This document shows positions 32,721 to 44,689 of a stretch of DNA of 64,000 bases, piece after piece. The position numbers and the translations under genes were made by a program. The number at the start of each line of letters is the position of its first letter. Within the stretch, counting starts at the first letter, position 1. The notes under the pieces were generated by a model, which was not told the DNA's origin, did not search any database, and saw only the letters and a program-made list of their open reading frames with translations. Source of the DNA: Symbiodinium natans (Eukaryota > Sar > Dinophyceae > Suessiales > Symbiodiniaceae). Location of the stretch: contig CAJNDS010000155.1 of NCBI GenBank assembly GCA_905221605.1, forward strand, positions 1 to 64,000. The letters are read 5' to 3'.

Positions 32721-35200
32721 GACCATAGCACGCCACATGGAAACCATGTCATCCGGGGGCGTGTGGTTCATGAATAAGAAGTCTCGAACAGTCTAGAAAA
32801 AGCTCTATGGAGTGGAGTGCTATTGTGCCGGTAACATGTCGGTTTTCAGGGACCTGGGAGGAGAATCCGAGTGCATGCAAATCCATCGTGGTTTAGTTGT
32901 GGCAAAGCACTCCTATTGGTACTAAGGATTCTGCAGCAAGCGTGCGCAGTAGAGAATGCGCACTGCTTTCAGGGATTCTAGGCGTTTCCAAATATGTACC
33001 TGGGAGTTTGAGCCGATTCTGGAGTATAGTTGGGAGGGCGAGAGCACGCGGCCGACTTTGTCGGCCAGGTCAGCTGAGGACTGATTGGAGCAGGGGGCCT
33101 GCGCGGACTCAATGGCAATATGGTACTAAGAGGATTTGTAATGAACTGAATCGATACAAGTAAGTTGCGGACGCGTCAGAGTGGCACTACCCACCGCATA
33201 CATGGGTGGTAGAGCTGCATGCCCTGTAAGGGGAGGCAGAGGCTTGGAGGCATCGGCAAAATGGGATATGCTCCTTGTCAGCCATTCTGGAATTGCAATT
33301 GATGCCTCTTGTGCGCTCCACATCATGCACGCACCTTATCACCTGTAATGTTACCTTTCGGAACCCTAAAATTCCTGTTTTTCAGCACATTGAGGTACCC
33401 TCTTCCTGGCTTTTCTCGGAAGGAGTTAAATGGATATGGTAGCTAAATATTACGGGTGCTGGGAACCAACTGCCCGATCTTCCATACCAATATCTCGTTC
33501 AGCAGTTTGCAGTTTGGCCTCAATGCTGCAGGCTCGGTTGGTGGTTTACTTGGATGACAGAACACGTGCTCGCCTACGCGGCTTTCGCAAGAACCACTCC
33601 ACCAGCCAACCTACCCACATTCTCCGCCACTTACCTGAGATGCACGAACACCAAACCTCCTCATCTCATACCTTATTCTTAGGTCTAGGTTGGTCGTTCA
33701 AGGCATTTGCCTCTTTGACCTTGACTGCTGTTCGATCCGCTCCACCGCTTGTGGCAATCCCGAACCGCGCTATCAACCCCATCATTATAGAGCGAGATTC
33801 TGGTCGTAAGTCCGAAGTACGACCCCAGACTATGGGCCCTCTCCCGACGTGTTCTCCTGCGTTCTAGCTCACTGAGTTTATGATGTGGAAATCCAAGATC
33901 TCGGGAGTTTAAACATCTTGGTTCTTGTGGGACATGGGGCATGCAGAATACACCAGCCCCAGCAGACCAACTCAACCTCCTACAAACATATCTCACGAGG
34001 CTGTACCTGTCAGGCCAGGGATGGCTCCAATCCAATGGCCCTTCTCGGATTTGATAGGTCATGGGGTTTGCAATATTTTGCCATCTGTTCCACTCGGGCA
34101 GTACTCTGCGTCCACCTGTTGGCCGTTCGCACCCACGAACTCTAAACTGAAAATGCTGAAAAACTGCGGCCGCCTGAACGCTGGGCAGGTGTGCACCCAC
34201 CACGCCTATGTGAGAAGGGGTCCAAAAATTGTGCCACTCTGCCCAGGAGAGTGAAACACCCCACCGCCCGAGATATAGGCATTCTCAGGTGGGTAAGGGG
34301 CACCGCTTTGATCGGAGCCAATATTACCTTTGGGTGAAACGTCCTCCCTTTCACGGTCGGTCAGGCCGTATGACCCCCAACCCTGGTGGATGCATTGTGG
34401 CGGAGACCTTCTCCGTCTGAGTTTCGAGTCGAAGCTCGAGAACTCCCCCGCCTGCCCTGGCCCAGCTAGCTTTGGTTGGTCGGGTGCTGCCCTCAAGCGA
34501 TGGTTACAAAGGCCACAGCAAGCAGCTGCCCATGGCTTTTTGATCATGCGGGAAGAAACTGAGGAGCGCATATCTCTACAATTCGCGGCCTCAACTGGAA
34601 ACAGCTGATGTTGCCGTGAACATTCAAGGCCTAAGCTCGGATTGACGCAGCGATTAACTCCGCAATGCTGATTTGTCACTTGCTTGAAATCAAGCGTGGC
34701 GTATTCTGGACACTGTTTTGAAATCGAGATTTGAAGTTTCGGCTGGATGTGGGCGAAGCTTACATTCAAGAATGATGCATCTGCCCGCAGCTCACAACGA
34801 AAAAAACGGCCCTGAACAGGAAACACACAGTGCGCTCTAGGTAGAGGAACTGCGGCCTAAGTTCGTTACGAATCGCATTGCTCCCGCTTCCAAGTTGATG
34901 TGCAGCTCTTCTTGCCAGCTTCTGGCTTTCACCTGTTTGGAATACAGCTCTTGATACCAAAGATACTTATGCAGTCGTGAATAGCCCACGGAACAGTTTG
35001 TGCGGTATAGAAGAGGAGGCGTCTGAGACGAATCCTGGCACCATCCTTTTGAAAGGCAAGCTGTAGATCCAGGGTTCAGCCTGTGAGCGCCAAAGATGTC
35101 CTGACAGACTGGATGCGCCGCGTCAGTTCCGTACAATAGGACCTGAACAGTTACAGTGAGCAGCTCCACAACACGACATTCTTTGACATTCGCGTCCTCA
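32721..35200. other. No confident gene
   Basis: Frames of 145-206 codons on both strands (33430-33867 on +, 33685-34203 and 34206-34826 on minus) are low in helix-forming residues and rich in Pro, Arg and Ser. The interval 33,700-34,450 has the look of a dispersed repeat, but no defining motif was found. Confidence 0.3.
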
Positions 35201-35666
35201 AGCAATGGTAAAGGCACCCGTTTGGCTTTTTGGGGCTCAAGAGGTTGTCAAGGATCGGTGCCTTGAACTGAGGTGGCTTCTCAAGCTGCATTTATTTCTT
35301 TGCATGGCACGCGATAGCCGACAGTACATGACGGTGCTCTCTTCATCTCTTTTCAGCATGCATACTGTCATGACGCATCAAGCAAGGTTCGGATGGCCGC
35401 CGCCCTGCCGACAGGAAGCTCTGTTCTTTGCATGCCAGGGCTTGACATTCAGCCGAGTCATTGCCGACATAAACTCAGCATTCTGCCAACGTAAGCACGC
35501 AGCAGGCATAAAAATAACAATTTTTGGATGTTATAGTGTGTGGTGCGACTTAGTGCCATGTGGCAGGCTATTCTGGAGCTTCGCTTCACACGCCGCGCAG
35601 GACTGCAACAAAAAAGTATAACATTGGGGTTCTTATGGGTCCTTTGATGTCCTTTGTCTATTTTGT

Positions 35667-36700
35667 TTGGTCCCTGTCCAGATGGCACACATGGCACAGG
35701 CAGTCACAAACCCTGTGCAGCATCACGCCGGTGACTGCAAATCCAGCGGTACTTCGGAGGATGGGGCGTTGTATGGTGTTGTCAACGTGGTTTCAACTGT
35801 CAGCAACAGAAGGCTGCACTACACTGCAAGGCAATCCAGCCCCTTCACTCCCAGAGATCGTGGTCCGCTTGATGCCAAGATGCGCTAGAGCCGCTGGAAG
35901 AAATGACGAGCGAGCGCCCTTGGAGCCGCATGTTCTGTCCTCGTAAGCAAAGGCACCCCACCGTGGTACACGCTCCGTTGGTGGCACACCCAGTCCCACC
36001 AAGAAGTTTATCGGCACCCAGGCACTTACGGACTCGCCACCACTTTTGTCATCTGCCTGGAGGGAAAGCACGGCATTGGCTTGCGCAGGATCTGCGTCGC
36101 AGGCTATGGCTCCACCGCAGCATTGCCACGAGAAGAAGGTCCTCACCCTATCTGGTTACCTATCGCCTTTTGAGACGAAGATGTATCTACGACGAAACCT
36201 GTAGGTTCAGTTTCTGCGCCCATCTATGCTTCCGCATCAACACCTCGAGGTTCGACCTTCGACCTGCAAGCAGAGCAGACTGAAGACAAAGATAGACAAA
36301 GCAGAGTGAGAGCATCATCCCAGAGTTCCATGCCAGGCGGGACCATGCTTCCTGGCGTGTCGGTTGTACCGCCGCTCGGCAGCACAGCAATCATGGATTT
36401 CAATGGTCGAGGGTTTCCAACTGTAAGTTCGAGAAGCGTTCATTTGCTCTCCGTCCTTTGCATCAAGGCGTGTTCGACATGTGCCCGGCTCGAGGCCATT
36501 CAGACCTATGTTGCATGACGAAGTTGAGACCCAACACCGCGGAATTGATGAGTAAGGTGTCTGAGGGGAAATTTAGCATAATCCGCGACAAGCCTAAAAG
36601 CCTACATGATTTTGGGATTTCCTTTATGCCCTTCAGTTCCACTCGTGCCAGGTTTTTTCAAGGTTTGGCCACAGGTGGTTTGGCTTTGGAATCCCCTTAA
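35667..36700 (+). CDS. Spliced Ser/Pro/Thr-rich protein, unknown
   Basis: At least three + segments read well. They are about 35667-35888 (HHAGDCKSSGTSEDGALYG, then VVNVVSTVSNRRLHYTARQS), about 35947-36130 (HRGTRSVGGTPSPTKKFIGT, then QALTDSPPLLSSAWREST) and 36175-36422 (STTKPVGSVSAPIYASASTP, then FDLQAEQTEDKDRQSRVRAS). The last ends at ACT with a perfect GTAAGT donor at 36423. A further segment, about 36474-36700, contains MTKLRPNTAELMSKVSEGKF. Frames differ between segments, as expected of introns; a 50-base GC-AG intron could join the second and third. The protein appears mostly disordered. The 117-codon minus frame (35793-36146) is a shadow. Confidence 0.5.
36423..36428 (+). other. Consensus 5' splice site GTAAGT
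   Basis: It follows the last codon (ACT) of a long protein-like frame in phase 0. The frame loses protein character soon after it. Confidence 0.45.
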
Positions 36701-36774
36701 CAGTTCTGCAGTCATTGGCACTGTGGAGCGGGAACGGGCTGGGCAGAAAGGGCAGCAGTCGAGTCCCTTGTGAT

Positions 36775-36980
36775 CTGTGTCCTCCGGGTCCTCCGGGTCC
36801 TCCGGGTCCTCTGCTCCTCTGCTCTCCTGTTTTTCTGGTGTGCTGGTGCTCCGGTCGCCCGGTCTCCTGGTCTCCTGGTCCTCTTGGTCCCTAGTCCCCT
36901 GCTCCTCTGGTCCCCTGTCCTCCAATGTTCCGTTGTCCTGGTTCTCCGGTCTCCTGGTCCTGTGATCCCTGGTTCTACAC
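36775..36980. repeat. GGTCCTC / TCCTGGTC minisatellite
   Basis: Words TCCGGGTCC, TCCTCTGCTCC and TCTCCTGGTCC recur with a period of about 9-12 bp. Minus-strand frames give acidic EDPEDPED and GDRxTR repeats, best seen as repeat products. Confidence 0.75.
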
Positions 36981-37018
36981 ACGACCGTTGCCATAGGAAG
37001 CAAGCCCAAACAAAAATC

Positions 37019-37084
37019 GCAATCTCTCCCACTCTCTCTCTCTCTTTTTTGTGCTCTCTCTTCTTTTGTTTTTTTCTCTCTCTC

Positions 37085-37144
<60 letters not shown>

Positions 37145-37152
37145 CTTCTCCT

Positions 37153-37183
<31 letters not shown>

Positions 37184-37185
37184 CT
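37019..37185. repeat. Long CT microsatellite
   Basis: About 165 bases of CT with occasional TTTT and GCT interruptions. Frames of 60-210 codons on both strands across it are artefacts. Confidence 0.92.
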
Positions 37186-37587
37186 CTGCAGCGTTGAGCG
37201 CGTCCACAGGTGAGACCGCTCATCAGCCGCCCACCCTTTCACTGGGACTAACGTGCGGGAAAACAGAACAGTCAGCGGATGCGTCAGGTAAGGGAAAACA
37301 AGTTCACGAAGACCACATACACGAGGGGCAATTCTGCACTGGGCCGTCCGCATCCCCTTTCGGGTGAGACGATAGCAGGACTAGGGTCCAGTTTCCAGCC
37401 ACTGCAGGGGAAAACATGTAGTCGTTGACGCGCCTACCGGACGCACAAGGTGACCACTCGCGAGAAATAGAACATGGAGCAGATGTAGTCTCATCGTGTC
37501 AGCCGGACTGTCTCATCACATCCACTTCGGTACCCCCCAGCCCCCACCCACCATCCACCCAAAGCTTTCGTCAACCTTCTGGAAGCA

Positions 37588-37830
37588 TTGCAGCATGGGT
37601 CGCCATTCTGGCACCGATCATCTCGCCAGTATTTGCTGATCGCAAGCTATGCTGTCCAACGTTGTGGCAACGAGACCTCGAGACATGCAGTCCTGAAGGG
37701 AGTGGGGGAACATCAACCCGTCACGGTCTTGTTGCTTCGCGCTGGACACGCCATCATCGTGCAGGGACTGCATGCTGACTGGAATGTGTACCGACCAGCG
37801 CGAACGCCGCCGATGCTTTCAGCCGTATGA
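37588..37830 (+). CDS. Candidate exon, unknown
   Basis: The frame to TGA at 37830 contains RHAVLKGVGEHQPVTVLLLR and AIIVQGLHADWNVYRP. Plausible but short and without clear splice sites. Confidence 0.25.
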   Translation: MQHGSPFWHRSSRQYLLIASYAVQRCGNETSRHAVLKGVGEHQPVTVLLLRAGHAIIVQGLHADWNVYRPARTPPMLSAV

Positions 37831-38073
37831 GATCACACCCAAAAACTGGCAACAGCCTTTTTTGCAGCGCCCCTGAAAATTATACGTGGCATTCGATTTG
37901 CTTCTTCAGTTGGGTTCCTGGCGTAAAGCCCTTTCACCGTTCACTAGATTCCTTGTGTAAGCACGACACCGTTCACTAGATTGCGGAATGTTCGATTTTC
38001 ATCAGAGACGGCGTTAGTTGTCTAGTAACTGCGTTTGAAAGGACAAGACTAGCTCCTCGATTCATCCAGATGC

Positions 38074-38368
38074 ATGGTCTCGAACCTCTTGTGTTACATT
38101 TACCTTTTGTTATGCTGTCGTCATTTTGACGACGAAAGAGTCCTCCCTGAGTTTCCTTTGCTTCTTGAGTCTGTCAATGCAGACCAGGGGTATGGCTCAC
38201 ATGCATCGAAGATCGGTTTTTTGTTGGAAAACACTCCGACACCCGATGTACTTCGGTGAGGTCAGAAAGTTATCGATATGCTTCGATGATATGTGCATCG
38301 CAGACGTTGCCGCGTTCCGGAAAACAAGCAAAGAAATCGTGTCTGCATCGAGCGTTGCCGTTTGTTAG
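38074..38368 (+). CDS. Candidate gene fragment read in two frames
   Basis: The first frame (38074-38259) reads FDDERVLPEFPLLLESVNAD, then GSHASKIGFLLENTPTPDVL. From about 38240 a second frame reads YFGEVRKLSICFDDMCIADV and AAFRKTSKEIVSASS to TAG at 38368. The protein-like parts abut, so a single-base slip or a very short intron lies near 38250. No family recognised. Confidence 0.35.
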
Positions 38369-38927
38369 TTAATTAATTTCCACTGTTTGTCCAAACGTTG
38401 TTCAACCTTATTTTCAACTAGGGGAAGTTTTAACGAGTAACGTCCCCGTCCCCCCCCTCCCCAGTAGCTTGATTCAGACTCACCCCAGCCCCCTTCATAC
38501 ACCCTTGCGAGAGGTAAGAATTATTATAGTTTGCACAGTAACCGGATCTATTGGGCATCACCAGATGAGGTGTCAGCACGTGGCATCAGAAGTTCGTGTA
38601 GCGAAGTAGCATCATGGGACCACGTCAGACGTTTTCGCCGGAGGAGGCTCCGGGCAGGTGTTCAGGATGTGTCGCCAGTCGTCGGGAGATATGCCAACCC
38701 CCACGGGCAGCCCTGCAGACCCCCCAAAAACTTGAAGCCGAAACCCCAATTAGAGTGCAACGTGCAATGTTGTTCGCGTAGTTTTCGTGAAAGGTTTGTG
38801 ACAGCAGTGTTTAAACTTGTTCAAACAATGTCGCAAAAATAATTGCCAGGACGTCATGTGCAAAGCGTTTGTTACAGTGGCTTTCAAGAATGACAAGCGA
38901 AGTTGGTAGGACCGGTCAATTCATTCC

Positions 38928-39164
38928 ATGTGGTGCAGAGGCGAGGCCTCGCTGTGCAACTGTTGGCTTGCGTTGACGGAGTACGCGAATTGCATATTAT
39001 CTATGATGCGCCGCGAGGGCAATAGTGGCCGTTTTCAATCGGCTCCTCCTGTGCCTTTGGAAGGGCAGCGGTCTCAACTGTTGTTCATGATGTGCGAGTG
39101 TCATGAGGAGAAATACGTTGCAGTATCAATTGTCCTTGTCCCTGAGCTACAACCATGTGGGTGA
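38928..39164 (+). CDS. Candidate exon, unknown
   Basis: Frame to TGA at 39164 reads MRREGNSGRFQSAPPVPLEG, QRSQLLFMMCECHEEKYVAV and SIVLVPELQP. Composition and alternating hydrophobic pattern are protein-like. No domain recognised. Confidence 0.35.
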   Translation: MWCRGEASLCNCWLALTEYANCILSMMRREGNSGRFQSAPPVPLEGQRSQLLFMMCECHEEKYVAVSIVLVPELQPCG

Positions 39165-39756
39165 CAACGAAGAAGTGGCCACATGAGCGGATTGCAGAAG
39201 CAAGGGCACGGGTCTCCGCGCACTGAACTCCCTTGGAGCAACTCCCGCACAAGTCGATCCACAGGCCTTTGTAGTTTCAAATAGTCAATATCCCAGTATC
39301 TGATCCAAACAGTACAATGCCGAATTCCCAGTTCCAAAACCCATATTGTTGTAAATATTGATTGCTGCGAGAACGGGCACTTTGCTTAACAAGCGGATGT
39401 TGGTTGTAGCCATTTCTGGTACGCGTAAGCAAGCATCACTGAAGCCATGAACGATTCCGCCTAATTGATAGGGAGCACGCCGTTGACATTCAGAAACTAT
39501 CAGAAACTGTTCCTCGCTGAACTGTCACAAGAAGGCCCTGCTTTCAGGTGTTGCCGGCAGCCTCAGTCCGTGCTTAAAACAAACTGTCACAAAAGCCTGA
39601 GGTTGGAAGCAACAGGGGCCCTATTCTGCTCTCAGCCTTCGCAGGAGTCGGTAGTCAGCCTTTGCATCTTACAAAACAAGAAAAAAACGGTACGTTTGCG
39701 TAAGTTCGCATGTATCCCATTCCGGCTGGAAGGATGACAAGGGTCCTGAATGCTCA

Positions 39757-39890
39757 GTGCTTGGAAGGCCTGAAAGATTGGAACTGAGGGAATTGTACGT
39801 TGCTCCGGAAACTCGAGCACGCTCCACTTGTCGCAGGCTGCAGCAGGCCTTGGCCGAGCAACGTGCGGAGCATGAAGCCGCTTGGCAACA
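39757..39890 (+). CDS. Coiled-coil exon ending at a GTAAGG donor
   Basis: The + frame reads LRELYVAPETRARSTCRRLQ and QALAEQRAEHEAAWQH, then meets GTAAGG at 39891. Downstream there is only microsatellite, so the GT tract appears to occupy the intron. The 328-codon frame that continues through the tract is not credible as protein. The next exon was not identified. Confidence 0.45.
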
Positions 39891-39899
39891 CGTAAGGCG

Positions 39900-40083
39900 T
39901 GGAGTGTGCGTGTGTGTGTGTGTGTGCGCGCGCGCGTGTGTGTGCGCGTGCGCGCGTGCGCGTGTGCGCGTGCGCGTGCGCGCGTGCGCGTGCGCGTGCG
40001 GAGTGCGGCGTGCGTGGTGCGTGGGTGGTGTGTGGGTGGGTGGGTGGGTGGGGGTGGGTGGGGGTGGGTGTGTGTGTGTGCGC

Positions 40084-40122
<39 letters not shown>

Positions 40123-40331
40123 TGTGTGGGTGTGTGTGTGGGTGTGTGTGGGTGTGTGTGTGTGTGTGTGTGCGTGTGTGTGCGCGCGTGTGTGTGCGCG
40201 CGTGTGTGTGTGCGTGTGCGTGTGCGAATGTATGTGCGTGTGCGTGTGCGTGTGCGTGTGCGTGTGCGTGTGCGCGTGTGTGCGCGTGTGCATGGGTGCG
40301 TGGGTGGGTGGGTGGGTGCGTGCGTGTGTTC
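39900..40331. repeat. GT / GC / GGGT compound microsatellite
   Basis: About 430 bases of TGTG with GCGC, GGTGGG and TGCG blocks. Alternating purine-pyrimidine throughout, hence a candidate Z-DNA former. It follows a splice donor. Confidence 0.95.
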
Positions 40332-41600
40332 CTGTTGGTTGTTGTTGCTCACTGCTGACCGTCATGATCTAGATCCAGACATATCCAGGCAACCAGCAGC
40401 AAACAAATGCAAACAACATGCTTTAGAGAGAGGCCCACGAAACCCTGTAAGCGACCATGTTTTCGAGGGTCCGACGCGAAAGATGAGAACCTGTAGGGTA
40501 TTTCCTTCGGTCACCCGACTTACAACTACCTCAGGGAACCGTACGGCCGTCTTCGGAAACACGCTAGGATATCCAGGATATCCCTTCGTGGGCTTGGGCC
40601 ACTCGGCGGGATTCTCTGCGGGCTTCTCTGAAACTGGGCTACCCGGGACTCTGCGCAGTCTTCTTTGTGGCACTCCACAGGGATATTCGGCAGGACTCTT
40701 TGCGTTCTCAGGACAATGGGGCAGGCGTCCTTACGCCAACTGAGTGTGCCTCTGGATGCATGTCTACACACAGGAATGGCTTTCGGCCGTCCTAGGGCAT
40801 ATCTTCCAGTCAATTCTGGAAGATATAGTCACTCCGACCACGTCCAGGTGTGCTAGGGAAAGAAGCTCCCAGCATGGTCACAGAACTGCTCGACCACGAT
40901 GTCCTGAGAAGTCGGCCCGGATAGGTCTCTCAGCGGAGGTGCCCCCGCCTCCACTTTCTTCCTTCACACCAGTCAGGTGGGGGTTTCGTCCTACTCCGCT
41001 TCCTCGGACTTAGTCAGTTCCTCCTCACGCTCTTCATTGTTCAAGACGGTGTATGTCCACACTCGTCATTGCACTAAGCAGAACAATCCAGGTGAAGAGG
41101 CCTGAAGGAGAGCATGAGTAGCCTCGAACGCATATCATGAAAAATGCTCACCTTTGACCAGCATCGACACCAGCACAATCCTCCGGAGGGGGTGTGAGTT
41201 ATCCCGAAATCTAGCTAGCAGCTAACCAGCACGTGTAGGGCCTTTGTAGGGCTTGAGCTGTAGGACCCCAGGTTGCTTGCAAGCGCTTGCAGATTGACAC
41301 GCAGTCAACCTCTCGACCCGAGAGCCTTCCAGAAGATGTTCGCTAGTGCTTCATTAGCGTGGTTCTTGAGAAGCCCCCCAGTGGACAGTAGAAGTTGGAG
41401 ACGGTACTGAGCTTGAAAGATGCAGTGAGCAACGTCGCAATATGATTGAGCGCAGTCTGCGAGTGCACATCAGTCAAGATTACATGCAGCCAGGCCAAAC
41501 TGGCACAGCCCTGAGCACATAAGGGTCTTGAAACACTGCATGGGTTCTTCCCAGACTGATATTGCTTGCCCTTGGAAGGCAGTGCTTGCTTCAAAGATAG
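40332..41600. other. No confident gene
   Basis: The interval 40,540-40,740 has a Gly, Phe and Ser-rich + frame (HSAGFSAGFSETGLPG) and an open minus frame, perhaps part of a dispersed repeat. The rest shows nothing recognisable. Confidence 0.3.
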
Positions 41601-42173
41601 TCCATAGCTGCTGCAATCCGCATTGCCCGTGCTCGCAATGAGGTGCAGCTTCAAATGCATTGGGAGGAGCGTTTTGCACAGGTGCCCACTGCCCTGTCGA
41701 TCTTTGCACAAAAATGGCATACTGTGGCCGCCGAGTCGCTCATAGGCAGTGTCCTTTTGGCACAGAGCCTGGTTGACTACGGCTGCTGTCGTGAGAGACT
41801 GCAATACTCATTGTGCCGCCGCCCCGTGGCACGAAGCGACCTGTCAGCGTCCGTTTTGCGATCACGCTAGAGGTCAAGCTCAGCGAGGTTTTGGAAGCAT
41901 CCTTGGATGAACTCGGTGGACAGCTTGGCAGAAGCTTGTATGTGATTGCACGGCACATCTGCGATCACCTGGAAGACTTGCACAGGTCAAAACAGCGTTG
42001 AAGCCATGTCCCTGAAGTGCCGAGTGAAGGTTCTGGAGGCATGCGCGCTGGGAGAGCACTTGCAAAACTCATGGTGGGTCGGCGGATATGCCCAGTGTGG
42101 CAGGAGGCTAGCAGCCTTCCTGAACAGCTTGGGCCTCCAGATTGCTGCAATCGTGGTACATGGCATGTCGTAA
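41601..42173 (+). CDS. Candidate spliced gene, helical unknown protein
   Basis: Three + segments in different frames: 41601 to about 41690 after an ATAG acceptor (AAAIRIARARNEVQLQMHWE), about 41845-42001 (VKLSEVLEASLDELGGQLGR, then SLYVIARHICDHLEDLHR) and about 42000-42173 (MSLKCRVKV, then GGYAQCGRRLAAFLNSLGLQ). All are helix-rich. The minus-strand 153-codon frame (41343-41804) overlaps the first and is considered a shadow. No family recognised. Confidence 0.4.
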
Positions 42174-42982
42174 GATATGATGGCCAGCGCTCAGGCCACG
42201 TGAGCCTGCCGAATCCCTAGTGTTTTGCACTTCGCCGGTACCATCGGGCACCCATACTGTGCTTGACTAGGGCTGGACTAGCTGTCACTAGCTGTCACTA
42301 GCTGCTAGCAGCAATGCTTTGACATCGCCGAGGGTAGTGAGGACAGCGGCGTGCGGGGCCAAACTTCGGAGGCCTCTTCGTTCAGATATGTTCAGGTATT
42401 GTGCTGGTCCAGGTTCCTGGGATTCCCGAATCTCCGCGATCTCCGCCCCGTCTTCGCTTGGAAGGCTTGAGTGTCTCATCTCTTTGTAAAATGTGCTTTG
42501 GGCACCTGCTCACCTGAGGTCTCAGCGGAAGCAGTGACAGCTTCAAGCGTTTGTCAAGTGAGCAGCTGCCTCGACGAAGCAGTCGTTTCCATTTGTTGGA
42601 ATACGTCTGAATGGATGGAGGGTTTTCTCCTAACACCTCCCAACACTGCCTCAGTATTCGACCATACTCTGTCACTTGTGCATGCGTGCTCATGCCAACA
42701 GTCCAACTTTTGAGGTTAGCCAGGTTCGAAAGCGAGGCCGTCGCCAACAGCAGAGCCCGTCCGACTCATGTTGGTGCTTTGGTTTTTGTTTGAGGTGGCA
42801 GCTCATTCCCAGAAGCTGTTATCGTTTTCCCCAATGAAAACGGGCGAGAGTCGGCAAAGGGCTCGGTCGCTGTAGCGCATATGTTGCACAAACGAAGATG
42901 GCTACACCACACGACATGTGACAGCGTTTCTCGGTGTCATTGTGCTCCCTCGTGGCAGTGAGCTCACCCCGACACGAGGCCC

Positions 42983-43852
42983 ATGGCCACAGCCAGTCAA
43001 AGCACAACTTTCGTTGCGCACCAAGCTAAAGCCATAGCTGCTGCATGCTGCTGCCTGGAGTTCGCACATTGATCTCGCCGTTGTTCAGATGTTGTGCTAG
43101 CGTGCCCAGACTCGGGAGCAAAAGCCCTGCAAGCCGAGGCAGACTGGCTCAGTCTCAACGCGACCACGCTTGAACCCAAACATGTGCAGCGATTGTGAGA
43201 TGGCATCCAAGCTTGCCACTGGCCAGTGGATTCAATCCGATTCGCAACGAATGCGATGCAAGGCAGACTTGCTCTTCCGCGATGTCGACGGCCAGATGTG
43301 GCAGATATTTATTTCCTTGCACGGGTGCAATTGGATCAAACTGTTCTGAGGCTTGCAACGCCAAGACACAGACAACCGCCGGAGCATTGCCTCGGGTCGA
43401 GTGCCAACAGGACCTCCAAATTTTTCAAGGAACGTGCACTTGTCAGCATCCATTTGCCGCTGCTCCTCACTGAGCACGAGGCAGACAGGAAAGGCCACAA
43501 GGATCCACAGGAAGCACGGGAAGCACAGGAAGCAGGGCCGTCATCTCAATCCTTCTCACGTCGATTGGGCAGAGCACGGCTTGCCGGTTTGCATCATTTT
43601 GCATTGCATGGAGAGAATCCGCGTGCTGCTTCGAAATCAGGTTCCTGCCGAGAAGAACAGGGGAAAGTGCTCAAGCAGCAGAAGATCTGCTGCACCAAGC
43701 CTTCCAGCAGGTCCCAACGATAGGGTTTCCAGGCCCAAAGCTTTAACTCGGATGGTCTGGAGCATCTCGCCAATGAAAAAAAAGCCCGATGCTTGAGGGC
43801 CGTGTTTGAGACTGTCAGCTCATCTTGCCTACCTGCATGTTAAAAGCCTCAC
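42983..43852 (+). CDS. Candidate spliced gene with several short exons, unknown
   Basis: An ATG at 42983 in good context (CCCATGGCC) starts MATASQSTTFVAHQAKAIAA. Further segments are about 43089-43186 (CPDSGAKALQAEADWLSLNA), about 43197-43340 in another frame (MASKLATGQWIQSDSQRMRC, then FRDVDGQMWQIFISLHG), about 43420-43560 (EADRKGHKDPQEAREAQEAG) and 43670-43710 (AEDLLHQAFQQ). A 22-base GT-AG interval then leads to FNSDGLEHLANEKKARCLRA, ending TAA at 43852. Stops lie only at the edges of segments, so splicing or small deletions separate them. No family recognised. Confidence 0.4.
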
Positions 43853-44689
43853 GAACATTCCTTTCTCAGTGTTTGCCTGCAGGCCGCTGCAGTGAAGAAC
43901 GCCCTAAGCATGCTATATGCAAAAATCCAAGGATCCTTGAGTGTGTCAAGTGCTTGACCTGGATATGTTGACACGCGGCAAGACCATGTACTCCGGCACC
44001 TAGGATACGGCGGTATACCACTGATGAACGTACTCCAGCCTACTTTGTGGCGATCCTGCCGTTCATGCCTTCAGCATATCTAATGGTCACGTGCAGCATA
44101 GCCTCTGTTCTCCGCTCGGCATCGTCGTGTGCGATGCATCTCTCTGCACAAGGCCATGTTAGCAACGGAAACTACAGCTGGGTCCGACCCGGAAATCCAA
44201 AGGCCACACCCCGCATGTACTGAATATGCAAGCAAGTCTCTGTCGCGAAATTGTTCTGCTGGGTTGCTTGAGTTTGGTATGTGTTTTGTTGGTTTTGCTA
44301 ATGTTACGCACACATAGGGACCGTTACAAGAATTATAATTGTAATTATACTTTACCTTGAATTGTGTTGGCAATTCCAAGGGTTGTTGACTAGGCATTGA
44401 ACAACTTCGGAAGCCTGGATTTAGGCACAACGCACTTAGCACAACAGTCCCTGACATGAGGATCGTAAGTTGTGCACGGCTCTTCCTTCATGTTTCCACA
44501 TCGAAACAGCCTGATCTGCCAATGCCATTTATGTCCAAGCCTGCACCAGGGCCAAGAGGCCACCAATATTTGCGAAGTCCACATGAGGACAACAGGTTAC
44601 ACGAAGCTTAGTTTGTGTTCTTCATTGTCGTTATTGGTGATTAGTTATTGAGTTTGTTGGAGAAGTTTGCAGCTTTTAGTTGCAGCCCC
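43853..44689. other. No confident gene
   Basis: Open frames on both strands are short and not protein-like. It probably separates two genes. Confidence 0.3.

Noticed and set aside
34206-34826. 206-codon frame on minus
   Set aside because: No motif, uneven composition, and the + strand has comparable frames. Judged non-coding or dispersed repeat.
36602-37353. Arg/Glu-repeat proteins on minus, 201 and 213 codons
   Set aside because: Translations of the CT tract and the adjoining GGTCCTC minisatellite.
39757-40743. 328-codon frame rich in Val and Cys
   Set aside because: Two thirds of it is the GT microsatellite. Only the first 45 codons look coding and they end at a splice donor.
43196-43198. 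TGA readthrough or reassigned TGA at 43196
   Set aside because: A better reading moves to another frame before the stop (MASKLATGQWIQSDSQRM), so recoding is not needed.
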